Shown: piece after piece, positions 34,283 through 41,612 of the stretch | Layout: each line of letters opens with the position of its first letter | Numbering within the stretch: the stretch's first letter is position 1 | Assembly: GCA_934621385.1 (NCBI GenBank) | Contig: CAKTUI010000017.1 | Location: 1 to 53,632, forward strand | Length of the DNA stretch: 53,632 bases | Direction of reading: 5' to 3' | Origin: an uncultured Kiritimatiellota bacterium | GTDB taxonomy: Bacteria > Verrucomicrobiota > Kiritimatiellia > RFP12 > UBA1067 | Position numbers and translations under genes: made by a program | The notes under the pieces: generated by a model | Told to the model about the DNA's origin: nothing | Databases searched by the model: none | What the model saw: the letters and a program-made list of their open reading frames with translations, nothing else

Positions 34283-34534
34283 TCAGTAAAGCGTCTCGTA
34301 TTCGCCCTTCTGGACCTTCTTCAGGCACTTGAACCCGGCGCGCTTGGCCCGGTAGTGGAGGTCGGTCTTGGAATGGGTCAGCCCCGGAGCCTGGATGACG
34401 CGGTAAATCTCCGCCCCGCACGCGGGGCATTTCGTGAGGTGCGGTTCCTTCAAGGACTGCGTCACCTCGAATCCGTCGCGGCACTTTGCACAGCCCTTCG
34501 CGGGCTCCTTCGCCTCATAGACATAAAGCGGCAT
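34283..34534 (-). CDS. FmdB-type zinc-ribbon protein
   Basis: A small 83-aa protein, MPLYVYEAKE at the start and two Cys pairs (CAKC near 15-18 and CPAC near 36-39) that should bind one zinc. FmdB-type ribbons of this size are common regulators or accessory proteins of unknown role. Start ATG 34534 has GGAGG about 9 nt upstream; the ORF can be read 30 codons further but that part is Arg-rich and overlaps aroQ. It is 4 bp from aroQ and 3 bp from the glycosyltransferase. Confidence 0.75.
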   Translation of the reverse strand: MPLYVYEAKEPAKGCAKCRDGFEVTQSLKEPHLTKCPACGAEIYRVIQAPGLTHSKTDLHYRAKRAGFKCLKKVQKGEYETLY

Positions 34535-34538
34535 GGTC

Positions 34539-34982
34539 TTACGCCCTCCCCTGCGTGTCGACGAGGTAGCGCAGGGCATCCGCATACGACGCGAACCCGC
34601 GCCCGGAGCACGTCTTTTCCGCAACCATTCCCACGTAGGAGACGCGGCGGAACGGCTCTCGCGCCTTCGGCTCGGTCAGGTGCACCTCAACCGTGCGAAT
34701 CGCCACCGCCTTCAGTGCGTCGAGAATGGCGACGGAGGTGTGGGTGTAGGCGGCGGCGTTGAGGACGATTCCGTCGAAGATGCCCCGGGCAGACTGAATC
34801 CAGTCCACGAGCACGCCCTCATGGTTCGACTGGCGCACCTCCACGGTCACGTCCCGACCGAGGCCGGCGGCCGTGTCGGCAATGAAGCGCTCCAGGTCCG
34901 CATAGGTACGGTTGCCGTAGAGCGCCGGTTCGCGAATGCCGAGCAGGTTCAGGTTCGGCCCATTGAGTACGAGTATTTTCAC
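34539..34982 (-). CDS. aroQ: Type II 3-dehydroquinate dehydratase
   Basis: It dehydrates 3-dehydroquinate in the shikimate pathway. LNGPNLNLLGIREPALYG carries the catalytic Tyr, RQSNHEG the substrate loop, NAAAYTHTSVAI the Asn/Ala active-site strand and VEVHLTEP the catalytic His. Length is 147 aa. The ATG at 34982 overlaps the murF stop (ATGA). It is the one pathway step of steps 2-7 that is not in the two fused Aro proteins encoded 4.5 kb upstream in transcription. Confidence 0.96.
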   Translation of the reverse strand: MKILVLNGPNLNLLGIREPALYGNRTYADLERFIADTAAGLGRDVTVEVRQSNHEGVLVDWIQSARGIFDGIVLNAAAYTHTSVAILDALKAVAIRTVEVHLTEPKAREPFRRVSYVGMVAEKTCSGRGFASYADALRYLVDTQGRA

Positions 34983-36142
34983 AGGCTGTCAATCAGTTTA
35001 GAGAGGTTCATGGAATGGGAAGCCTTCAGGAGCACCAGGTCACCGGACGAGACCAGCGAACGGAACTCGGCCGTCAGGTCCGCCCGCGTTGGATACGCCC
35101 GGTCGCAGGCACAACGGGCGGACTGCGTCCCCACGCCGATGACAAGCGGAATACCAAGGCCCTTCGCATGGGCGAAGATCCGCTGGTGAAAGGCAAAGGA
35201 CTCCGGCCCGAGTTCCCCCATGTCGCCCAGAACGGCCACGCGCCGCCCGGTGCACGGCATCTTCGCGAAGGCATCCAGCGCGGCAATCATGGCGTCCGGA
35301 TTGGCGTTGTAGCTGTCGTCGATAAGGTGTACACCGCCGCGCTCGACCTGCCGCCACCGCGCCCCCGGCAGATGGAAGTCCGCAAGGGCCGCCACGGCAT
35401 CCGCCCGCGTCGCCCCGAGGCGTTCGGCCACGGCGAAGGCAAGGCAGGCGTTCGAGACGTTGTGCGACCCCGGCAACACGCCGTCCAAAGCCGCCGCCAT
35501 CCACGCCGCGTGGGGGTCGACCTCAATCAGTTCGGCATGGCAGAGATTCCGCAGCCGCGCCAGCCGCACGTTCTCGGACGAAACGACCGAGAAGTCCGCC
35601 GCCCGCGCAAAAAGCGTCCCCTTCTCATCCGCAATGCCGTCCTGGGAACCGAAGAACTCCAGGTGGGCCGTGCCCACGTTCGTCATCACCCCGATGTCCG
35701 GCTCGGCAATGTCGCACAGCTTCGCAATCTCACCCGGATGGTTCGTCCCCATCTCGACGACGAGATAGTCCGCATCGGGTGGACAGTTCAGGATGGTCAG
35801 GGGCAGCCCGAGATGATTGTTGAAATTTCCCTCCGTGGCATGAACCTTGCCGAGACGGGAGAGAAAGGTCCTGAGCAATTCCTTGGTCGTCGTCTTACCG
35901 GCCGAACCCGTCACGCCGATGACCTTCGCCTTGAGCGAACGGCGATAGTCGTGCGCAAGGGCCTGCATCTCGGCGAGGGCGTTCGCCCCGCCGATGACTT
36001 TCGCCGCGCCGGCGGCCAGGGCCTGTGGAATGAAGTCGTTGCCGTCGGCCCGCCCCCCCTTGAGAGCGACATAGAGCATCCCCGGCCGCACGAGCCGGGA
36101 ATCGAGCGTCGCCCCGCAGAAGCCAAACGCGTTCAGGTCCAT
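34979..36142 (-). CDS. murF: UDP-MurNAc-tripeptide-D-Ala-D-Ala ligase
   Basis: The ATP-dependent ligase that adds D-Ala-D-Ala to the peptidoglycan precursor. An N-terminal uridine-binding domain (ATLDSRLVRPGMLYVALKGGR) precedes the Mur ATP loop GVTGSAGKTTTKE, the EGNFNNHLGLP block and VVEMGTNHPGEI, then DSYNANPDAMIAAL and a C-terminal Rossmann domain. At 387 aa it is somewhat shorter than E. coli MurF. It overlaps aroQ by 4 nt and is 2 bp from lpxA. Confidence 0.95.
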   Translation of the reverse strand: MDLNAFGFCGATLDSRLVRPGMLYVALKGGRADGNDFIPQALAAGAAKVIGGANALAEMQALAHDYRRSLKAKVIGVTGSAGKTTTKELLRTFLSRLGKVHATEGNFNNHLGLPLTILNCPPDADYLVVEMGTNHPGEIAKLCDIAEPDIGVMTNVGTAHLEFFGSQDGIADEKGTLFARAADFSVVSSENVRLARLRNLCHAELIEVDPHAAWMAAALDGVLPGSHNVSNACLAFAVAERLGATRADAVAALADFHLPGARWRQVERGGVHLIDDSYNANPDAMIAALDAFAKMPCTGRRVAVLGDMGELGPESFAFHQRIFAHAKGLGIPLVIGVGTQSARCACDRAYPTRADLTAEFRSLVSSGDLVLLKASHSMNLSKLIDSL

Positions 36143-36144
36143 CG

Positions 36145-36924
36145 TCAGCAGACGCCGCGTGTGGAGTGGCGGTAGAAGGAGACGAGTTCCTTGATTTCCT
36201 CAAACGGCTCGACGTCGTTCTCGACGCGCTCAAGGGCCTGGGTGCGGTTCAGTCCGTCACGGTAGATGAAGCGGAAGGCCTCCTTGAGGGCCTGAATCAC
36301 CTCCCGCTTGAAGCCACGCCGCGTGAGACCGACGACATTCGGACCGATTACCTTCATCGTGCCCTCGACCATGTCGCAAAGCATATACGGCGGCACATCC
36401 TGCCGCACCTTGCACATGCCACCGACCATCGCGTGGCGGCCAACCGTGCAGAACTGGTGCGAAGCCGAGCATCCGCCAACGATGACATAGTCCTGCAGAT
36501 GGACATCGCCCGCCAGCTGAACCGAATTCGAGCAAATCACGTGGTTGCCGAGAATCACGCCATGCGCCGCGTGGCAGTAGGCCATGAACAGGCAGTCGTC
36601 GCCGATGATCGTCTTCTCGCCATCCGCCGTGCCGAGATGCACGGTCGCGAACTCGCGAATCACCGTGCGGTTGCCAATCTCGACGTAGCTGACCGACCCC
36701 GCCTTATACTTGAGGTCCTGCGTCTTCATGCCGATGAGGGCGTAGGGGAAAATCTGGCACTGGTTGCCAATCGTCGTATGCCCGTCGACAATCGCACCCT
36801 GGCCAATCGTCGTGCCGTCACCAATCTTCACGTTCGCCCCGATGTGGGCGTAGGGCCCGACCTCGACATCCGCGCCCAGAATCGCGCCGTTCTCCACAAT
36901 CGCCGTTGGATGAATCTTCGCCAT
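36145..36924 (-). CDS. lpxA: UDP-GlcNAc O-acyltransferase (lipid A step 1)
   Basis: It transfers a 3-hydroxyacyl chain from ACP to UDP-GlcNAc, the first lipid A step. The protein is a left-handed beta-helix of hexapeptide repeats (IHPTAIVENGAILG, IGDGTTIGQGAIVDG) with the catalytic His in AYCHAAHG and the C-terminal helical domain ending in EEIKELVSFYRHS. Length is 259 aa, as usual. It shows the organism has a Gram-negative envelope with lipid A. The gene is 40 bp downstream of the LptF/G permease gene. Confidence 0.97.
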   Translation of the reverse strand: MAKIHPTAIVENGAILGADVEVGPYAHIGANVKIGDGTTIGQGAIVDGHTTIGNQCQIFPYALIGMKTQDLKYKAGSVSYVEIGNRTVIREFATVHLGTADGEKTIIGDDCLFMAYCHAAHGVILGNHVICSNSVQLAGDVHLQDYVIVGGCSASHQFCTVGRHAMVGGMCKVRQDVPPYMLCDMVEGTMKVIGPNVVGLTRRGFKREVIQALKEAFRFIYRDGLNRTQALERVENDVEPFEEIKELVSFYRHSTRGVC

Positions 36925-36964
36925 AATCTTACTCTCCTTTTCTTTTGTCGTATTCGTTTCTCTC

Positions 36965-38083
36965 TTAAAGGTTCTTCGGTATCAGCCGCGCCGCCAGGCC
37001 GAAGCAGACGACCACCGGCAGCCAGATGATGATTTCGGGATGAAGCGAGGCCTGGTTTTCCATGCCGAGGGCCAGAATGACAACCATGTAGTAGCCCAGC
37101 GAAACCGCCAGCGAAATCGCCATGCCAATCGACGACTCCTTGCGCTGCGCACGAATGCCGAGCGGCACACCGATTAGGACGAAGCAGAACGAGGCCATGG
37201 CGAAGACGAAGCGCTTCATGAACTCGACCTTCAGGTTCGAGAGTTCCCGCTCAAGAAGCTGCCGCTCCGTCCCCTTCGCGTGGCTCGCGTTTGTCAGCTC
37301 ACGGATGCGCTCCTTCAGCCGCCCGATCTTATCCAGCACCTCCCGAAAGCGCAGGTCCTTGTCGCGGCGCGTGTAGTGTGAGTCCTTGAGCGCATCCTTC
37401 ACAAGGTATTGGACGCGATTCGCCCGCGCCATCGTCGGATGGTCGGCATCAAGCGGATCCATCGTCATCTGGTAGAGGTCGAGCGAGACGTCACGGCCCT
37501 GGCTTGTCACGAGGGCCTTCGCCGCCGTAATCATCCGGTCGACTTTCGGGTCGGTGTAGTCCATCACGACGAGGTCGTGCAACCAGTTGCCCTCCTTCGA
37601 GCCGAAGTAGATCTTCACGTTCGGGAAATCGTCGATGACGCGTCCCGGCTCAAGGATCTCAAGTCCCGTCCCAACGGACACCTTCGACTTCAGCGTGCGG
37701 CGGATTTCATGCCCACGCGGCACAATCTCGTTGTTGACGAACATCCCCAGCACACTGCACAGGAGCGCAAAGAGAATCGGCCATTTCATGACCGCAAGCA
37801 GGTTCACGCCGCAGGCGCGCATCGCAGCGATTTCGCTGTCGGCGCTCATTCGCGAAAAGACGAGCACGCTCGACACGAGCAACGCGAGCGGCATCGTCCA
37901 CTGCAGCGTCTCGGGGAAGCTCACGGCCGCGAACTCCGCGACGAGCGACATCGGCACACCGTCCAGGATGAAGCCGACGATTTGCACCATCAGCCCGACC
38001 GTCAGTACGAAGCTGAGCACGAGGAAGGCGAGCACGAAGCTCGACAGGAAAGAGCCGAAGACGTATCGTTCGAGGGTTTTCAA
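36965..38083 (-). CDS. LptF/LptG-family LPS export permease
   Basis: Inner-membrane component of the LPS transporter (YjgP/YjgQ family). It has about three helices at each end (FVLAFLVLSFVLTVGLMVQI; FVFAMASFCFVLIGVPLGIRA) around a periplasmic beta-jellyroll domain (about 120-230). The 372-aa size and PLGIRAQRKESS signature fit the family; LptF and LptG are not separable from one sequence. The ATG overlaps the tyrS stop by 4 nt, and lpxA follows, so lipid A synthesis and export are coupled in this operon. Confidence 0.9.
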   Translation of the reverse strand: MKTLERYVFGSFLSSFVLAFLVLSFVLTVGLMVQIVGFILDGVPMSLVAEFAAVSFPETLQWTMPLALLVSSVLVFSRMSADSEIAAMRACGVNLLAVMKWPILFALLCSVLGMFVNNEIVPRGHEIRRTLKSKVSVGTGLEILEPGRVIDDFPNVKIYFGSKEGNWLHDLVVMDYTDPKVDRMITAAKALVTSQGRDVSLDLYQMTMDPLDADHPTMARANRVQYLVKDALKDSHYTRRDKDLRFREVLDKIGRLKERIRELTNASHAKGTERQLLERELSNLKVEFMKRFVFAMASFCFVLIGVPLGIRAQRKESSIGMAISLAVSLGYYMVVILALGMENQASLHPEIIIWLPVVVCFGLAARLIPKNL

Positions 38084-39345
38084 GCCTTAATCTTCAGAAG
38101 GAAGTTGTTCTTCTTGCCCTGCTTCAGAAGGACGATCCGCCCGTCCACGAGGTCATCCGCCGCGAAAACGCGCTTGTCGTCGACCTTCGCACCGTTCAGC
38201 GAGAGACCACCCTGCTGGGCCATCCGCCGCGCTTCGCCGTTGGACTTGAACATCCCAGCCGCCGCCGCCACTGCAAAGACCGGCTTGCCGAGAACATCAC
38301 CCGAAGTCATCTCGGCGGACTTCACGTCCTTGAAAATCGTCTCAAGTTCGTCCGCCGACTTGCCCGCGACATCCCCGCCAAAGAGCGTCTTCGTCGCGCC
38401 GAGCGCCGTCTGAAGCCCTGCCTCGCCGTGCACGAGACGCGTCAACTCCTCCGCCAGCACCTTCTGTGGAATCCGCGCCTCGGGATTCCGATTCATCTCG
38501 GCCTCCAGTTCGGCAATCTCTTCAAGCGACCGCATCGAGAAAACCTTCAGGTAGCGGATGACGTCGGCATCCGCCGCACGCAGGAAGTACTGGTACCAGT
38601 CGTAGACGGACGTCATTTCGCCGTTCAGGAAGAGCGCATTGCCCTCGGACTTGCCGAACTTCTTGCCCGTCGAGTCGAGGAGCAGCGGGAATGTCAGGCC
38701 AAAGGCCGACTTGCCGCGCATCCGCCGCACAAGATCGGTCCCCGCCGTGATGTTGCCCCACTGGTCGGCCCCACCGACCTCCATCTGGCAGCCGTAGTTG
38801 TCATAAAGGTGAAGGAAGTCGTTGCCCTGCAGAATCTGGTAGGAGAACTCCGTAAAGGTCAGCGCACCCTCGCTCGCCTCCAAACGCTTGCGCACGGACT
38901 CCTTTGCCAGCATCTGCGGCACACGGAAGTTGATGGCGATGTCGCGCAGGAACTCAATCGCACTCGTGCCCTTGTACCAGTCGTAGTTGTCGACGAGGAT
39001 GGCCGCATTCGGGCCGTCGAAATCGAGGATTCGGGCCAGGTTCTCACGAATGCCCTTCTTGTTCTCCGCCACCTGCTCAACCGTCAGCATATTGCGCTCG
39101 GCGGACTTGCCGCTCGGGTCGCCAATCAGCCCGGTCGCGCCCCCGACAAGGGCTATGACCTTGTGCCCGGCCTGCTGAAACCGCTTCAGGACCATGATGG
39201 ACACGAGATTGCCCGCCTGCAGGGAACGGGCGGAGGGATCGAATCCGCAATAAACCGTCATCGGCTTCTCCAACGCCGCCTCAATCGCCGGATCGGTCAG
39301 AGCCTCAACAAGTCCACGAGCCTTCAATTCGTCAAGTAGTTTCAT
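38080..39345 (-). CDS. tyrS: Tyrosyl-tRNA synthetase
   Basis: A class I aminoacyl-tRNA synthetase, 421 aa, with a Rossmann domain, KFGKS signature (K229-S233), ADQWGNI and a C-terminal S4 RNA-binding domain (AQQGGLSLNGAKVDDK). The HIGH signature, normally L-H-x-G-H, reads LQAGN (residues 42-46): both His are replaced (Gln43, Asn46). An HxGN variant is known in this family, but Gln at the first His is unusual. The ATG lies 8 nt from a TGATATAAT box, giving a near-leaderless mRNA. It is the first of a seven-gene run down to the glycosyltransferase. Confidence 0.94.
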   Translation of the reverse strand: MKLLDELKARGLVEALTDPAIEAALEKPMTVYCGFDPSARSLQAGNLVSIMVLKRFQQAGHKVIALVGGATGLIGDPSGKSAERNMLTVEQVAENKKGIRENLARILDFDGPNAAILVDNYDWYKGTSAIEFLRDIAINFRVPQMLAKESVRKRLEASEGALTFTEFSYQILQGNDFLHLYDNYGCQMEVGGADQWGNITAGTDLVRRMRGKSAFGLTFPLLLDSTGKKFGKSEGNALFLNGEMTSVYDWYQYFLRAADADVIRYLKVFSMRSLEEIAELEAEMNRNPEARIPQKVLAEELTRLVHGEAGLQTALGATKTLFGGDVAGKSADELETIFKDVKSAEMTSGDVLGKPVFAVAAAAGMFKSNGEARRMAQQGGLSLNGAKVDDKRVFAADDLVDGRIVLLKQGKKNNFLLKIKA

Positions 39346-39353
39346 ATCTGCGT

Positions 39354-39362
39354 ATTATATCA
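39354..39362 (-). promoter_or_regulatory. Near-leaderless promoter of tyrS
   Basis: TGATATAAT on the minus strand ends 8 nt before the ATG, giving a predicted leader of about 2 nt. The same TGATATAAT with the same 8-nt spacing precedes trmB, and both are preceded by copies of one dispersed repeat. Confidence 0.7.
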
Positions 39363-39493
39363 TAAACCGCTTGCTCGTGGGTTTGCGCGGCGGCTCGCCT
39401 AAGAGGCGGAAGAGACCGACTACAGGCAACCCACGGCAGGTGGTTTTGCCGGCCTGCCGTCCGGCAGACCTTATCCATTCAGTCTGCCGCCGC
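39360..39493. repeat. Dispersed intergenic repeat, copy at tyrS
   Basis: Alike to the stretch at 51681-51860 over more than 100 bp with indels: both start TCAnAAACCGCYTGCTCG at the -10 box, then a (G/T)TTGCGCG word, and later TTGCCGGCCTGCCGTCCGGC. The latter forms a hairpin (GGCCTGCCG / CGGCAGACC, one mismatch here). It occupies most of the gap between the aroKAE stop and the tyrS promoter and could act as terminator for aroKAE. It contains no gene. Confidence 0.7.
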
Positions 39494-39509
39494 GACTTTC
39501 AAGACCCTG

Positions 39510-41612
39510 TCAGCCGAAAAAGAGCCGCCGCTGGCCACGTGCCTGTGCCTGCAGCATGGAAAATCCATTCTCGACCCGGCAACCGGCCGCCCGCGCCCGC
39601 GCCATCAGCGGCGTTTCCGCCGGAACGTAGCGCAGGTCGTAGACAAGCTCGCGCCCCGTAAAGACGTAATCCGGTATCGGATCCACCGGCGTTGCGTTGA
39701 CGATAATGTCCGATACCCCGTCAAGCGGACGGCGATGATAGGTTGTCACCTTCGCCCCCAGCCGCCGGAGGGCGTAGTCGACGGCCTTCGCCGCACCGCC
39801 CGCACCCAACAGGGCCACCGACATTCCGGCGAGATCCGTGCGTCCGCAAAAGGCCAGCAGTGCCTCCGCAAATCCATCCGCATCGGTGTTGTAGCCATAC
39901 TTCCGCCCCTCGCGGAAGACGACCGTATTCACCGCGCCAATGGCCCGGGCCGCCGGGTCGATTTCGTCCAAAAGCGACATGACGCTCAGCTTATGCGGAA
40001 TCGTCACGGCCATACCCTTCACATCCGCCAGCGCGGCAAACGCCATCGCCCCCTCAATCGTCTCGGACGGATAGGAAATCATCTCAGCCTTTCGTCCCTC
40101 GGCGGCATAGGCAGCATTGTGAATTTCGGGACTGCGCGTCTTGACGAGCGGCCACCCCGTAACGAGATAGAGGTCCATGTGCAGCTCGTCCCAGAAGCCC
40201 GGATACGACTTGGACACGCACGAGGCCCCGTGAATCAGCGCAGGACCGTCCGAATGCAGCGCGGCAATCGCCGCCGCCATGGCGATGCGGTGGTCGCCCT
40301 TCGTGTCGACGTCCGTCGGCGAACGCCGCCACTCCTCCATGGCCGCCAGCCGGTCGGACTCCTTAATTCGCAGGCGTTCCGTGCCCGTAAAGACGGTCTG
40401 CTTGCCGAGAAGCGCGTCGACGACGGCCAGGGCGGGATAGAGGTCGGGGCACCCCGAGACGTCCACGGGCCCCCGCCCCTCACGGATGCGGTCAATCAGC
40501 TCACAGACGACGCGGTCGGGCTGGTGCGAATTCGCGGCAAGTCCCGCCACCTGAATCTCGCTTCCAAGCGCATTCGCCGCGAACCAGAAGGCCGCGCCAC
40601 TCCAGTCCCCTTCGGGGGAAACAGGTGTCGCAGGCGCACGGTACCTCTGGTTGCCGGGGATGGCAAAGCCCCATTCGGCTTCCGTCACGCGGATGCCGAA
40701 GGCGCGAATCACGTCCAGCGTCATGTCCACATACCCCCGCGACTGGAGGGGCGTGGTGAAGCGAATCTCCGAATCGCCGTCCATCAGCGGCAGGGCGAAG
40801 AGAAGCCCCGTGACAAACTGGCTGGAGACGTCGCCGCGCAACTCGTGCACACCGGCGGCGAGTCCGTCGTAGTCAATCATCGGCCGTTCCGCAAGCCGTC
40901 CACGGCGGACGTAGGTCGCCTTCACGCCAAGGGCCGCCGCGAGCGGGGCGAGAAAGCGCAGCGTCGAGCCGCTTTCACCGCAGTCCAGCGTCGCCGCCGT
41001 CACCGAGCCGCGCGCGGCGGGCGTTGGCAACGCCGCGAGACACCGCTTCGTCGCGGCGATGTCGGCGCAGTCCGCCGCGTCAATGGGCGGAACGGTCGCC
41101 CCCGAGAGAAACTCCGCAATCAGCAGGCGGTGGAGATGCGACTTGGAGACGGGTACCGTGATGCGACCCCGGAGCGGGCGCGGCAAAACGATTCGGTCGT
41201 CAGCCCCGAAATGGTGGGCAAAGGACGCGTAATGGGCGCGGCGCTCCGCCGCACGATTGCCAAGCGGACGCGTCCCCTGCGCCGCCTCAATCCGCCGCGC
41301 CAGCGTCTCGTCGTCCACATCCAGCACGACGACGAAACCGTTCTCTTCCGCATAGGCGCGGTTCGAAGGGTCGAGAAGCGTCCCGCCCCCAAGGGCGACG
41401 ATGGTGGTCGAAACGGCGCGAAGCGTCTCGCTTTCGATGCGCCGAAAGCCGGCCTCGCCCTCGGCCGCGAAGATGTCGGGAATCGAACGCCCCGTCCGCC
41501 GCACGATTTCCGCATCGAGGTCGACGGCCGGTCGGCCGAATTCACGCGCCAGCTTCCGCGCCAGCGTCGTCTTTCCGCTCGCCGGCGGACCATACAGGTA
41601 AAGCGTCCTCAT
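39510..41612 (-). CDS. aroKAE: Trifunctional shikimate kinase-EPSP synthase-shikimate dehydrogenase
   Basis: One 700-aa polypeptide with three shikimate-pathway enzymes. AroK (1-142): P-loop YGPPASGKTT, ALGGGT and TRPL. AroA (about 143-478): VPVSKSHLHR, DCGESGSTLRF, RIKESDRL and GDHRIAMA; it is about 335 aa, roughly 90 shorter than usual, mainly after LAERPM. AroE (about 480-700): KTRSPEIHN, the catalytic Lys541 in VTIPHK, NTDADGF and LLGAGGAAKA. It follows the AroC-AroB fusion with a 4-nt ATGA overlap, so both are made from one message. The gene order of domains differs from the fungal AROM protein. The symbol describes the domains. Confidence 0.92.
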   Translation of the reverse strand: MRTLYLYGPPASGKTTLARKLAREFGRPAVDLDAEIVRRTGRSIPDIFAAEGEAGFRRIESETLRAVSTTIVALGGGTLLDPSNRAYAEENGFVVVLDVDDETLARRIEAAQGTRPLGNRAAERRAHYASFAHHFGADDRIVLPRPLRGRITVPVSKSHLHRLLIAEFLSGATVPPIDAADCADIAATKRCLAALPTPAARGSVTAATLDCGESGSTLRFLAPLAAALGVKATYVRRGRLAERPMIDYDGLAAGVHELRGDVSSQFVTGLLFALPLMDGDSEIRFTTPLQSRGYVDMTLDVIRAFGIRVTEAEWGFAIPGNQRYRAPATPVSPEGDWSGAAFWFAANALGSEIQVAGLAANSHQPDRVVCELIDRIREGRGPVDVSGCPDLYPALAVVDALLGKQTVFTGTERLRIKESDRLAAMEEWRRSPTDVDTKGDHRIAMAAAIAALHSDGPALIHGASCVSKSYPGFWDELHMDLYLVTGWPLVKTRSPEIHNAAYAAEGRKAEMISYPSETIEGAMAFAALADVKGMAVTIPHKLSVMSLLDEIDPAARAIGAVNTVVFREGRKYGYNTDADGFAEALLAFCGRTDLAGMSVALLGAGGAAKAVDYALRRLGAKVTTYHRRPLDGVSDIIVNATPVDPIPDYVFTGRELVYDLRYVPAETPLMARARAAGCRVENGFSMLQAQARGQRRLFFG

